Shown: in pieces, positions 36,909-43,739 of the stretch | Layout of the letters: each line of letters opens with the position of its first letter | How positions within the stretch are numbered: the stretch's first letter is position 1 | Virus record (IMG/VR): IMGVR_UViG_3300032770_000004 | Coordinates: 1-47,374 of that record | Length of the DNA: 47,374 bases | From: a virus | Strand: one strand, 5' to 3' | Position numbers and translations under genes: made by a program | Notes under the pieces: generated by a model | Seen by the model: the letters and a program-made list of their open reading frames with translations, nothing else | The model's database searches: none | What the model was told of the DNA's origin: nothing

Positions 36909-38573
36909 ATGGCAACTGTAGTTTTGACAATTGGACAACTGAAGAACGCGATCACGGAGTCTGGCCTCAAGCCTGCTCCCGATACGCGAGTGTTTGAAGA
37001 TGGCGGCACCGACAAGAACGGGAAGCCGATTCGTACTCCCGTTGGCCACTATTGGCCGTATAACGGCGTTCGTGAGGACTACATCGACGGTACTCGTTAC
37101 AGTGACCAACAGGGCATTCAGATAGATCTCGACAAGCTTGACCGCCGAATCACGGTGCTCATTGCCAAGGACAAGTCTGTTGCTCCGCGAAGTCGTATCG
37201 TCATTCGCAAGTTTCTGGGCATTTTCGAAGAGGTTCAGCTCGACAAACTGCTCGTGAATCCGAGCGAATTCGCTGAGGCACTTCTCACTCTTCCTGAAAT
37301 CGAAGGATTCAATGCAGAGGTGAATTTCCTCGGTCACTGGTATCCGTTGGCGATGTCTTTCGACACCTTCGATACCATGATGGGACCGATTAACTTCTGC
37401 AATGGTGAGTTGGTCATCGATTCTGGATTCTCGGACTACCGCTACTTCAGCGTTGGTACCTCCACCTTCACGGAAGATGGCGTCCCTTGTCCAAAGACTC
37501 TTCGTCAGATCTTCACGGAAAACAATCTACGTACGATCACGAAGGAAACGATCGCTGATTACCACAAGCGCCTGGAGCGTGCGGCTGCCTTCCGAACCCA
37601 CAAGGGTACACAGGTTCTCTTTACGGGCCCCAGCGTGGGCGTCAGCATCTTCGGTTCTCCGCGTATGGTTCTCACTGGTTCTCCTGAAGCGCCTACTAAG
37701 GGCGTCGTCGAGTCAGAATTGGAGAACTCCACTCGCGAGAAGACCCGCTACACCATTCAGCAGGAAGCTACGGTCGCCCAAATGCCTTTCGTCCGTGTCT
37801 TCAGTCTCCAGCTGAAGCGCTACGTGTGGACCGATGTCGACGACCTGAAGATGTACGACTATGATCAGACGGCCATTGACCGCCTGACTCTTCCAGACAA
37901 CATCAACAGCGTGATTCGCAAGGTGTTCGAATCGAGCAATAACGTGCTCGGCGGTGACGTTCTCTCCAACCGCCATGGCGGCATGATCATCTTGGCCAAC
38001 GGTGGCCCAGGCGTCGGCAAGACCCTGACTGCCGAGGTGTTCGCTGAGTTCACCAAGCGCCCCCTCTACGTGATGGAGATCGGTGAAATCGGTACCGACA
38101 TCAACGAGTTGGAGGACAACCTCACGAAGATTTTCGAACGTGTGCAGAAGTGGAACGCCGTACTCCTCTTCGACGAAGCGGACATCTTCCTCCACAAGCG
38201 TGGTGACAATCTCCAGCACAATGCTGTGGTCGGCATCTTCCTGCGTCTCATGGACTACTACCGTGGCTTGCTGTTCATGACCACGAACCGTGGTGACGCA
38301 ATCGATCTCGCCTTCCAGAGTCGAATCACTCTGCGCCTGGAGTATCCGAACCTGGACCTACACGCCCGCAAGAGTGTCTGGACCACGATGTTCAAGCAGA
38401 ACAAGCTCGAAGTGGAAGACACGCTGCCGACCCTCCTGGCCGAAAAGTACTCGACCATCAACGGTCGTCAGATTCGCAATGCCGTCCGCTTGATGAAGGT
38501 TCTGTATCCCAACGGCAACTTCACCATCGCTCAGGCCTCCGAGGCGATTGACTTCACTCCTGGACTGGCGTAA
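36909..38573 (+). CDS. AAA+ ATPase
   Basis: 554 aa. A unique N-terminal region (~1-340) precedes a classic AAA+ module: Walker A NGGPGVGKTLTAE (~364-376), Walker B AVLLFDEADIF (~416-426), sensor-1 MTTNRGDAID (~456-465) and arginine-finger region AFQSRITLRL. The C-terminal lid has NGRQIRNAVR. Sequence style is nearest the classic AAA clade (FtsH/BCS1/ClpA-like). Strong ribosome binding site (AGGAG) indicates abundant synthesis. It may remodel proteins or DNA complexes; substrate unknown. Confidence 0.88.
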   Translation: MATVVLTIGQLKNAITESGLKPAPDTRVFEDGGTDKNGKPIRTPVGHYWPYNGVREDYIDGTRYSDQQGIQIDLDKLDRRITVLIAKDKSVAPRSRIVIRKFLGIFEEVQLDKLLVNPSEFAEALLTLPEIEGFNAEVNFLGHWYPLAMSFDTFDTMMGPINFCNGELVIDSGFSDYRYFSVGTSTFTEDGVPCPKTLRQIFTENNLRTITKETIADYHKRLERAAAFRTHKGTQVLFTGPSVGVSIFGSPRMVLTGSPEAPTKGVVESELENSTREKTRYTIQQEATVAQMPFVRVFSLQLKRYVWTDVDDLKMYDYDQTAIDRLTLPDNINSVIRKVFESSNNVLGGDVLSNRHGGMIILANGGPGVGKTLTAEVFAEFTKRPLYVMEIGEIGTDINELEDNLTKIFERVQKWNAVLLFDEADIFLHKRGDNLQHNAVVGIFLRLMDYYRGLLFMTTNRGDAIDLAFQSRITLRLEYPNLDLHARKSVWTTMFKQNKLEVEDTLPTLLAEKYSTINGRQIRNAVRLMKVLYPNGNFTIAQASEAIDFTPGLA

Positions 38574-38644
38574 ATGAAGTCTCTGAAGACAATGATGGAT
38601 GTTTAAGGTTACTAAGCTCGGTTTTTGGCGAAGGCGACGAGGCG

Positions 38645-38803
38645 ATGAAGAAAGGCGTTAGCAGTAAGATCCCACATCGATGGTTTCGACCTAAGCGAGC
38701 CAGTTGGTTGCAATACTGCTGGCGTTGTGGTCTAGTCGCACTGAAGAACGAAGCAACACAAAAAGCAATCAAAGAAGGGTGCTTCAAAGATGAAGACGAA
38801 TGA
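38645..38803 (+). CDS. 52-aa zinc-finger-like micro-protein
   Basis: Starts MKKGVSSKIPHRWFRPKRAS and contains YCWRCGLVALKNEATQKAIK and GC, the CxxCGLVxLKNxxT pattern seen in many small phage proteins. Overlaps the next gene by 14 bases. Confidence 0.6.
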   Translation: MKKGVSSKIPHRWFRPKRASWLQYCWRCGLVALKNEATQKAIKEGCFKDEDE

Positions 38804-39137
38804 AAATGATACGACACTTTGGGCTACGTACAAGAAACACGCTCCTGGTTTCCTTCTTGGTTGCATGATCGGCATGTGCTGGTTGGGTGCGACTCAAGGC
38901 CGAGCATACTTTCTTACCCCTCTATTGCTGGCTGGCTTGGTATTCATTGACTGGCTACTGGTCACCGGTTTCACTAAGCGCGCTCTCCGTAGGGAAGCCA
39001 AAGAGGTCGATACGACTTCTTCTCGCTCGACAGCCCAGTACGTTCTCCTTAGAGCTTGTGACAAACACGAGCGTTGCATGCGAGATTCCTGCAAGACCTT
39101 GACTGCGCACTGTGAACATTGTGGACACCCGCTCTAA
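38790..39137 (+). CDS. Membrane protein with C-terminal Cys/His cluster
   Basis: 115 aa; one or two membrane helices (~20-60), then a cytoplasmic tail with C-x6-C-x4-C...HCEHCGH, a possible zinc site. Function unknown. Confidence 0.6.
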   Translation: MKTNENDTTLWATYKKHAPGFLLGCMIGMCWLGATQGRAYFLTPLLLAGLVFIDWLLVTGFTKRALRREAKEVDTTSSRSTAQYVLLRACDKHERCMRDSCKTLTAHCEHCGHPL

Positions 39138-39150
39138 GAGCTGCTATAAT
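39122..39150 (+). promoter_or_regulatory. Leaderless-type promoter with perfect TATAAT
   Basis: TGGACA, 17-base spacer, TATAAT, 6 bases, ATG at 39157. Confidence 0.72.
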
Positions 39151-39156
39151 GACACT

Positions 39157-39708
39157 ATGACTACTTGGTTTACCAGTGACCCGCATTACGGGCACAAGAA
39201 CATTCTGAAGCTTTGCAATCGCCCTTTTGCTTCTATCGAAGAAATGAACGAGCGCCTGATCGCCAATTACAACTATCTGGTCCACTCTGGTGATAATGTT
39301 TACATTCTGGGTGACTTTAGTTTTGGGGATGCTGCTTTCACGAATTCTGTTCTTTCTCGGCTGAATGGAAACAAGCACCTGATCTTCGGCAACCACGACC
39401 ACGTATTTTTCAAGGACAAGAGTCTTCTGAGTCACTTCGTTTGGGCCAGAGACATGTCCGAGATCAAGGTCCAGGACCAGAGGATCGTCCTTTGTCATTA
39501 CTCGATGCGAGTCTGGAACAAGAGTCATTTTGGCTCTTACCAGCTCTACGGCCATTCCCACGGTACTCTGCCCGACGATCCGAACCTGTTGTCAATGGAT
39601 GTTGGGGTTGATCCTTGTCACTACAAGCCGATCAGCTTCGATGAGGTACGTGCTCACATGGACAAGAAGACCTTCAAGCCGATCGACCATCATGGAGAGA
39701 AGAAATGA
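39157..39708 (+). CDS. Calcineurin-like phosphoesterase
   Basis: 183 aa with SDPHYGHKNIL (~7-17), ILGDFSFG (~50-57), LIFGNHD (~75-81), VLCHYS (~111-116) and YGHSHG (~130-135): the complete metal-site set of small metallophosphoesterases of the type often seen in phages. Known members include phosphodiesterases acting on cyclic or nucleic-acid substrates. The ATG was placed by the leaderless promoter. Stop overlaps the next gene. Confidence 0.85.
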   Translation: MTTWFTSDPHYGHKNILKLCNRPFASIEEMNERLIANYNYLVHSGDNVYILGDFSFGDAAFTNSVLSRLNGNKHLIFGNHDHVFFKDKSLLSHFVWARDMSEIKVQDQRIVLCHYSMRVWNKSHFGSYQLYGHSHGTLPDDPNLLSMDVGVDPCHYKPISFDEVRAHMDKKTFKPIDHHGEKK

Positions 39709-39962
39709 AGAATCCGGTACGCGCATATGCAAGCTGGCTTGAGAAAATGGCGCTCAGTGATGACTTTCTCGATTACGCAGCTGGTGGATTCTCTTTTATG
39801 GGAATCGTCTTCTTGTTCGTCGTGATCGTTTTCGCGATCGGCGCAGCACTTGTGGCTCCCGGGCCCTGTGTGGATTGGAAGCAGGAACGCTGCCTCGATG
39901 CTAGCGGAGCTATCCACGACTGCCGGGGAGCCTGTCTTAGGCATCAAGGCGAGGCTCCTTGA
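39705..39962 (+). CDS. Small membrane protein with C-terminal Cys
   Basis: 85 aa; membrane helix ~28-52 (FSFMGIVFLFVVIVFAIGAA), then an exported-looking tail with four Cys. The stop overlaps the promoter of tRNA-Gln. Confidence 0.55.
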   Translation: MKNPVRAYASWLEKMALSDDFLDYAAGGFSFMGIVFLFVVIVFAIGAALVAPGPCVDWKQERCLDASGAIHDCRGACLRHQGEAP

Positions 39963-39986
39963 CATCGTTCGCGGCTGTGGTAATCT
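39959..39986 (+). promoter_or_regulatory. Promoter firing at the 5' end of tRNA-Gln
   Basis: TTGACA, 16-base spacer, TAATCT; the mature tRNA begins 7 bases after the -10 box, so transcript start and tRNA 5' end nearly coincide. Confidence 0.75.
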
Positions 39987-39993
39987 AACGATC

Positions 39994-40065
39994 AGCGGCT
40001 TGGCAGAATAGTTATGCAGCAGCCTCTGAAGCTGCCTTAAGTTGGTGCAAGTCCAACAGCCGCTG
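39994..40065 (+). tRNA. tRNA-Gln(CTG)
   Basis: Acceptor AGCGGCT/AGCCGCT, anticodon arm GCAGC-CTCTGAA-GCTGC, T-arm GTTGG-TGCAAGT-CCAAC, G73. Confidence 0.9.
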
Positions 40066-40066
40066 C

Positions 40067-40095
40067 TTGACAACCCACCTGGGGAGTCATATAGT
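40067..40095 (+). promoter_or_regulatory. Promoter of tRNA array 2
   Basis: TTGACA, 17-base spacer, TATAGT. About 150 bases of hairpin-rich leader follow before tRNA-Tyr; no convincing gene lies in it. Confidence 0.75.
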
Positions 40096-40247
40096 AGGAA
40101 CAATCATGTTGACTTTGAAATCACATAGTTTCAGTTCGACGACGGGCTTTTCGAGCCTGGATAGTTTTTATTGCCTTGATCTCGCGTAAGCGAGGATCGG
40201 CATACGGCCTAGGCACCCGTGGTGCCGATCCATTGAAAATTGAATAA

Positions 40248-40331
40248 GCGGCATTGGCAGAGCAGCAATTGCGATGCGCTGTAAACGCATTGGCCTTTGG
40301 GCCTACGGAGGTGCAAGTCCTTCATGCCGCA
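40248..40331 (+). tRNA. tRNA-Tyr(GTA), class II
   Basis: Acceptor GCGGCAT/ATGCCGC, anticodon arm ATGCG-CTGTAAA-CGCAT, long variable arm, T-arm GGAGG-TGCAAGT-CCTTC. Preceded by GAAAATTGAATA. Confidence 0.92.
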
Positions 40332-40334
40332 CAT

Positions 40335-40409
40335 GTCCAAGTGAAGGGAACTGGTATACCTGTACGATTGAGAATCGGACGCTTGTGGGTTCGAATCCCA
40401 CCTAGGACA
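40335..40409 (+). tRNA. tRNA-Leu(GAG) with short variable loop
   Basis: Acceptor GTCCAAG/CTAGGAC (one mismatch), Leu-like D-arm GGGAACTGGTATACC, anticodon loop TTGAGAA, T-arm GTGGG-TTCGAAT-CCCAC. The variable region is only 5 bases, unlike normal bacterial tRNA-Leu. Confidence 0.75.
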
Positions 40410-40425
40410 CTAAAAATTGAATATT

Positions 40426-40498
40426 GGAGCTTTAGCAAATCTGGTGATTGCACTGGTCTGAAAAGCCGAGAAGGTCGGATCGTAACCGACAGGCTCCA
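40426..40498 (+). tRNA. tRNA-Phe(GAA)
   Basis: Acceptor GGAGCTT/AGGCTCC, D-arm GCAA...TTGC, anticodon loop CTGAAAA, T-arm GTCGG-ATCGTAA-CCGAC. Preceded by AAAATTGAATA. Confidence 0.88.
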
Positions 40499-40568
40499 CA
40501 AGGCAGTCCTATCGGAGTGTTGGGATAGGACAACGCCCTCCCGAGGCGGGTAGTGGAGGGCAACATAT

Positions 40569-40652
40569 GGTGGTCATGATGTAGTGGAGCCGCAAGGCGT
40601 AGCATGACAGGCTGTGACCCTGTTCGGCTGGGTTCAAATCCCAGTGATCACC
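40569..40652 (+). tRNA. tRNA-His(GTG) with hairpin inserted in the D-loop
   Basis: G-1 opposite C73 (His identity), acceptor GTGGTCA/TGATCAC, anticodon arm ACAGG-CTGTGAC-CCTGT, T-arm CTGGG-TTCAAAT-CCCAG. The D-loop reads AGTGG then AGCC-GCAA-GGC then GTAGC: an 11-base GNRA-tetraloop hairpin added to an otherwise ordinary D-loop. Confidence 0.85.
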
Positions 40653-40688
40653 CTGTAGTAGTCTTTGACAATTGAATAGCAGTTATTT

Positions 40689-40762
40689 GCCGATGTAGCC
40701 CAAAGGTACGAGGCGCTGCGCTCAGAACGCAGAGGTTGCGAGTTCGAATCTCGCCATCGGTA
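40689..40762 (+). tRNA. tRNA-Leu(CAG) with short variable loop
   Basis: Acceptor GCCGATG/CATCGGT, anticodon arm CTGCG-CTCAGAA-CGCAG, T-arm GCGAG-TTCGAAT-CTCGC, variable region AGGTT. The D-arm is not Leu-like either. Confidence 0.8.
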
Positions 40763-40763
40763 T

Positions 40764-41053
40764 GAAGTAGGTGCGACGATCGCTAGGACTGTATGTCTAG
40801 AGGAAAGTCGGGGCTCCGTAAGACACGATACCGGTTAACGGCCGGGTGGCAGTAATGTTACGCAACCTGCAACAGTGACGAACCGATTTAGTTCGGGTGA
40901 AACGGGCAGACTATCGGGAGCAAGCTCGAAACGGGATGGTCCGTCTGGCCATAATCCCAGGTTGAGTGCTTGAGGGATGTGGTAACATATCTCCTAGACG
41001 AATGATCGTCCCTCGCAAGAGGAACAGAACCCCGCTTATGGCCTACTACTTTT
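40764..41053 (+). ncRNA. rnpB: Bacterial-type RNase P RNA
   Basis: Contains, in order, the universal bacterial RNase P RNA blocks: GAGGAAAGTCGGGGCTCC (5' strand of P4), CTGCAACAGTGACGAACCG, GGGTGAAACGGGCAG, GGGAGCAAG, GAGTGCTTGAGG, TAGACGAATGATCGTCC and ACAGAACCCCGCTTAT (3' strand of P4). AGTAGG near the start pairs with CCTACT near the end (P1). Compared with E. coli, P4 has C-to-G on one side and the matching G-to-C on the other, a compensatory change that argues for a functional RNA. At ~290 nt it is shorter than the 377-nt E. coli RNA. It begins one base after tRNA-Leu(CAG). No rnpA protein gene is seen, so a host protein is presumably used. Confidence 0.93.
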
Positions 41054-41506
41054 ATGAAGTGTGAAACTTGTACGAATGAGATTGCTAGATACTCCACGAC
41101 AGGGCTGTGCAAGAGGTGTTATGGCCGTAAGTGGTGGAAAGAAAAGGCAAAAAATCCGGAAGTTCTTCGAAACCGAAGAGAACAACAAAAGCGGCCATTG
41201 CCTCGTTTTCAGCATGCCAAACGATCCGCTGCACACAGAAGAATAGATTGGAATTTGACGTTTGAGGAATGGGTCGAGATCAGTAGTCGTCCGTGTCACT
41301 ACTGCAACAACGAGATGGGGAAGACTGAGGGATATGGTGTCAATTTGGATCGTATCGATTGCTCAAAGGGATATTCTAAAGACAATGTGATTCCGTGTTG
41401 TGGGATTTGCAACAAGATTCGTAACAATTTTTGGACGGTGGACGAAATGAAGGTTGCCGTCAAGGCAGTTCTGGAGTATCGTCGTAAAGTTAGTTTGGAG
41501 GCTTAG
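41054..41506 (+). CDS. HNH endonuclease next to RNase P RNA
   Basis: 150 aa. N-terminal CETC...CKRC zinc ribbon (~3-22), a basic middle, then PCHYCNNEMG (~81-90), GVNLDRIDCSKGYSKDN (~96-112) and VIPCCGICNKIRN (~113-125): an HNH nuclease with structural cysteines. It starts directly at the 3' end of the RNase P RNA and its TAG stop lies inside tRNA-Lys(TTT), so it fills the gap between two RNA genes exactly. Likely a mobile homing element. Confidence 0.85.
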   Translation: MKCETCTNEIARYSTTGLCKRCYGRKWWKEKAKNPEVLRNRREQQKRPLPRFQHAKRSAAHRRIDWNLTFEEWVEISSRPCHYCNNEMGKTEGYGVNLDRIDCSKGYSKDNVIPCCGICNKIRNNFWTVDEMKVAVKAVLEYRRKVSLEA

Positions 41507-41570
41507 CAAATCTGGTGATTGCAGTGGGCTTTTACCCCACCGAGACAGGTTCGATTCCATGTAGCCTTCA
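41497..41570 (+). tRNA. tRNA-Lys(TTT) with bulged T-stem
   Basis: Acceptor GGAGGCT/AGCCTTC, anticodon arm GTGGG-CTTTTAC-CCCAC. The T-stem ACAGG/CC-A-TGT carries one extra A. The first 27 bases closely resemble tRNA-Phe at 40426 (TTAGCAAATCTGGTGATTGC), so the two share an origin. Confidence 0.8.
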
Positions 41571-41629
41571 CTTCATGAATGGGAATGCGGGGCACTCCTG
41601 AGGATACGATCTTCGAAACCCTAGCGTAT

Positions 41630-41702
41630 GTGCGAGTGGTGAAACGGTAAACACAGGGGCCTTAAAATCCCCGGATTGTGGGTTCGAATCCCACCTTGCA
41701 TA
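41630..41702 (+). tRNA. tRNA-Leu(TAA) with short variable loop
   Basis: Acceptor GTGCGAG/CTTGCAT, Leu-like D-arm GTGAAACGGTAAACAC, anticodon loop CTTAAAA, T-arm GTGGG-TTCGAAT-CCCAC, variable GGATT (5 bases). Confidence 0.82.
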
Positions 41703-41705
41703 CAT

Positions 41706-41778
41706 CCCATCTAAGAATGCTGGTGCGTTCAGCTGCCTGTCACGCAGAGAGAGGTCGGTTCGATTCCGTCAGGTGGGG
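41706..41778 (+). tRNA. tRNA-Asp(GTC)
   Basis: Acceptor CCCATCT/AGGTGGG, D-arm GAAT...GTTC, anticodon loop CTGTCAC, T-loop TTCGATT, G73. Confidence 0.85.
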
Positions 41779-41809
41779 CTTTGAGGTATAATCGAGGTAT
41801 AATCAAGGC

Positions 41810-41995
41810 ATGGAGGAAGACCAATTGACATTTCATGCAAGAGGACATTGCTGGTTTGGTTGGGTAAGACACTTCACTGCTGTCTGTCCAGCTGACAGAG
41901 AACCTGATTTGGATTTGTGTTGCGGACTGTGCCAATCAGGCTTTAACGGATGCGGCCCATGGCACTGGAGGGCCAAGAATGAAAGTAGATTCTAA
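41810..41995 (+). CDS. Small Cys/His-rich hypothetical protein
   Basis: 61 aa with HARGHCWFGWVRHF and CCGLCQSGFNGCG, a likely zinc-binding protein. TATAAT lies 6 bases before the ATG; GAGGTATAATC is duplicated (41783-41804), but no good -35 box is visible. Confidence 0.5.
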   Translation: MEEDQLTFHARGHCWFGWVRHFTAVCPADREPDLDLCCGLCQSGFNGCGPWHWRAKNESRF

Positions 41996-42161
41996 TGGCG
42001 TGAGACAGATCGCGAACTTTAAGACCAAGCACGGCAAGAGTGTTAATGTGCAACTTAAAGTCAACAAGGGAGATGGTCAGATACAGCTTATGGCGAATAC
42101 CAGTCAGCTTATGGCGAATACCAGTATGGCGGCCCTAATTTTGGTTGGGTTCAGGATCTGA
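41979..42161 (+). CDS. Small hypothetical protein with heptapeptide repeat
   Basis: 60 aa; overlaps the previous gene by 17 bases. QLMANTS occurs twice because of a 21-base tandem repeat. Function unknown and coding status uncertain. Confidence 0.4.
   Translation: MKVDSNGVRQIANFKTKHGKSVNVQLKVNKGDGQIQLMANTSQLMANTSMAALILVGFRI
42084..42125 (+). repeat. 21-base tandem repeat (2 copies)
   Basis: Two exact copies of CAGCTTATGGCGAATACCAG plus T, in frame with the surrounding small gene. Confidence 0.9.
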
Positions 42162-42233
42162 CAAAGACCTGTTGCGACAAGATGAATTTCGAATTGAAAA
42201 CTGAAGTAGTAACAAGGAAGTACAAGTAACTCT

Positions 42234-42318
42234 GGAGAGTAAACTGGAGAGGATCCAGAACAGCCTGCTAAGCTGATTGCACTCGCAAGGGTGCGAGTTT
42301 CGAGTACTCTGCTCTCCG
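42234..42318 (+). tRNA. tRNA-Ser(GCT)
   Basis: Acceptor GGAGAGT/GCTCTCC, anticodon arm CAGC-CTGCTAA-GCTG, variable hairpin GCACTC-GCAA-GGGTGC, T-loop TTCGAGT, G73. Confidence 0.9.
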
Positions 42319-42324
42319 CATTTT

Positions 42325-42409
42325 GGAAGGAAAGATGGCGCTAGATGCCATACCGAGCTTGAACCTCGGGTGCCACGTAAGTGGTCGGGGGCAGATCCTA
42401 TTCCTTCCG
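42325..42409 (+). tRNA. tRNA-Ser(TGA) with degenerate T-arm
   Basis: Acceptor GGAAGGA/TCCTTCC, anticodon arm CCGAG-CTTGAAC-CTCGG, variable hairpin CCAC-GTAA-GTGG, G73. The T-arm region (GGGGGCAGATCCTAT) lacks a normal TTCGA loop. Confidence 0.75.
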
Positions 42410-42412
42410 CTT

Positions 42413-42497
42413 GGAGTGAAAGACAGGGATAGTTCCTGTACTCGGCTCGAAACCGATGGTCCTCTTTATGGGGCGCGTGCAACTCGTATTCGCTCCG
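42413..42497 (+). tRNA. tRNA-Ser(CGA)
   Basis: Acceptor GGAGTGA/TCGCTCC, anticodon arm TCGG-CTCGAAA-CCGA, long variable arm, weak T-arm around TGCAACT, G73. Confidence 0.8.
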
Positions 42498-42508
42498 CTT
42501 TATGTAAA

Positions 42509-42597
42509 CGCCATCAGCGCAGGGTGCGCAGGGAGCATTTATACAGCTCTTTCTCCGGACTGGAGACCAAGGCAGGGTTCGATCCCCTGGGTGGCGA
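42509..42597 (+). tRNA. tRNA with long variable hairpin, possibly Ile(TAT)
   Basis: Acceptor CGCCATC/GGTGGCG, D-arm GCGCA-GGG-TGCGC, stem GAGC/GCTC around loop ATTTATACA (TAT if the loop is TTTATAC), variable hairpin CTCC...GGAG, T-arm CAGGG-TTCGATC-CCCTG. Ile with a long variable arm would be abnormal, so the isotype is tentative. Confidence 0.6.
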
Positions 42598-42778
42598 CTG
42601 ATAAATGCCAGAGACTGAATCTCCTTAACTGGAACGGTGTCCAAAGACCGGTGGCCCGGAAGGGTCCGGCAGCCGGGTAAAATGGCGAGCAGAATTGACT
42701 GCTTGGCTATATCATGGTGTAGGGCTACCAGATGTCGATCGGACGATCGAGGTCTCTTTATATAAACGCCCTGTGTAT

Positions 42779-42865
42779 GGAGCTAGCTGAGGAAGAGGGG
42801 TTCCCACCACGCTGGAAACGTGGTAAAACGAGCAATCGTTTGATGTTCGAGTCGTCCTAGCTCCG
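42779..42865 (+). tRNA. tRNA-Ser(GGA)
   Basis: Acceptor GGAGCTA/TAGCTCC, anticodon arm CCACG-CTGGAAA-CGTGG, variable hairpin AACGA-GCAA-TCGTT, T-loop TTCGAGT, G73. Preceded by CTTTATATAAACGCC, also found (one change) before the tRNA at 42509. Confidence 0.9.
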
Positions 42866-42871
42866 CTTATA

Positions 42872-42942
42872 GACGAGTTCCCTCCAGTGAGGGCAGTGGT
42901 CTGCAAAACTACTTGAGGTCAGTGCAACCCTGACACTCGTCT
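42872..42942 (+). tRNA. tRNA-Cys(GCA)
   Basis: Acceptor GACGAGT/ACTCGTC with U73, anticodon arm GTGGT-CTGCAAA-ACTAC, T-arm GTCAG-TGCAACC-CTGAC. Confidence 0.93.
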
Positions 42943-42943
42943 C

Positions 42944-43387
42944 ATGCTGTTTCCATTCATTTGGATCACTACTGAATCGGATCTGCCGAGATCCAATCCT
43001 AGAGGCTTCTTGACACCCAAAGAGGCCAAAGAAGATCTTGACCGTGTACAAGCCGAACGGGCAGCCTGGAGGCAAGAGTTTGCCGCCTGGGTAGCCGCTA
43101 ATCCTGCGCCAGTTATCATAGAACCAGTTCGCACTCACTACCCAAGCCTCGGCAGTGTTCCTGAGTCTGACTCGGCACATCGCCTGAGGGAAGCGAACTC
43201 CAAGCGGCGTGCCGAATGGCACGAAAGACGACAGGCATTCCTCAACCAGATGAATGCGAAGATACCTGCCTATACGGCTAATTCTGAACGTATTTGGTTC
43301 CGCGTGCCGATCGGCAATGTGAGCCCAGAGGACCACCTAGTGGCACATGATATGGAAGAGGAAGCCGGGTTGACAAAACCCGATTGA
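42944..43387 (+). CDS. Hypothetical protein
   Basis: 147 aa starting one base after tRNA-Cys. A helical, charged middle (KEAKEDLDRVQAERAAWRQE) and a strand-rich end. No ribosome binding site is visible because the tRNA occupies the upstream region; processing of the tRNA could leave a leaderless message. Confidence 0.55.
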   Translation: MLFPFIWITTESDLPRSNPRGFLTPKEAKEDLDRVQAERAAWRQEFAAWVAANPAPVIIEPVRTHYPSLGSVPESDSAHRLREANSKRRAEWHERRQAFLNQMNAKIPAYTANSERIWFRVPIGNVSPEDHLVAHDMEEEAGLTKPD

Positions 43388-43398
43388 GCTTGTACTGT
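43370..43398 (+). promoter_or_regulatory. Promoter
   Basis: TTGACA, 17-base spacer, TACTGT; the ATG at 43409 lies 10 bases further, a near-leaderless message with AAGG just before the start. Confidence 0.65.
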
Positions 43399-43408
43399 AT
43401 AAGGTACC

Positions 43409-43690
43409 ATGACTTCTCCCCATCTGACGATGTGTCTGAGGAATCCGGCCTTTCACGAAGAAGAAGGGGTAACGATCGAGAACGGCAAGGTAATCGCCTT
43501 CGTCAATAGCGATGGGATCGGCAGAATGCTCCACGTCACGGCGTGTGAAGAGCTACCCAACCACTCGGGCCTCCACGTGGTAATCGCCACCGAGCCTAAC
43601 GGCAAGTGCGCGGTCTGCAAGGAGCGCTACGACCAATTCCACAATGACAATGACTCGTTTCGCGCCTGGGTGGCGACCAAGAAGATTTGA
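43409..43690 (+). CDS. Hypothetical protein with CxxC
   Basis: 93 aa: strand-rich N-terminal half (GVTIENGKVIAFVNSDG) and GKCAVCKERYDQF near residue 72, a possible half zinc site. No family recognised. Confidence 0.55.
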   Translation: MTSPHLTMCLRNPAFHEEEGVTIENGKVIAFVNSDGIGRMLHVTACEELPNHSGLHVVIATEPNGKCAVCKERYDQFHNDNDSFRAWVATKKI

Positions 43691-43739
43691 CAACCGGAAT
43701 GCCTCCTGGTTTGACAACCGGAATGCCTCCTGGCATGCT
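43687..43739 (+). promoter_or_regulatory. Duplicated promoter region
   Basis: A 24-base unit TTGACAACCGGAATGCCTCC (plus TGGT/TGGC) occurs twice in tandem (43687-43710, 43711-43734). The second TTGACA is followed after 17 bases by CATGCT, then 7 bases and ATG 43747. The first copy has no -10 box at the right distance. Confidence 0.65.

Noticed and set aside
40104-40200. Short frame after the array-2 promoter (ATG at 40106)
   Set aside because: About 25 codons with no ribosome binding site and no coding character; more likely untranslated leader.
40499-40568. Possible tRNA between tRNA-Phe and tRNA-His
   Set aside because: Only two perfect hairpins (GTCCTATC/GATAGGAC and GCCCTCC/GGAGGGC) are present, without T-loop or D-loop sequences.
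42598-42778. A possible extra tRNA or large structured RNA between tRNA 42509 and tRNA-Ser(GGA)
   Set aside because: Several GC-rich hairpins occur, but no D-arm/T-arm pair or known RNA signature was seen.
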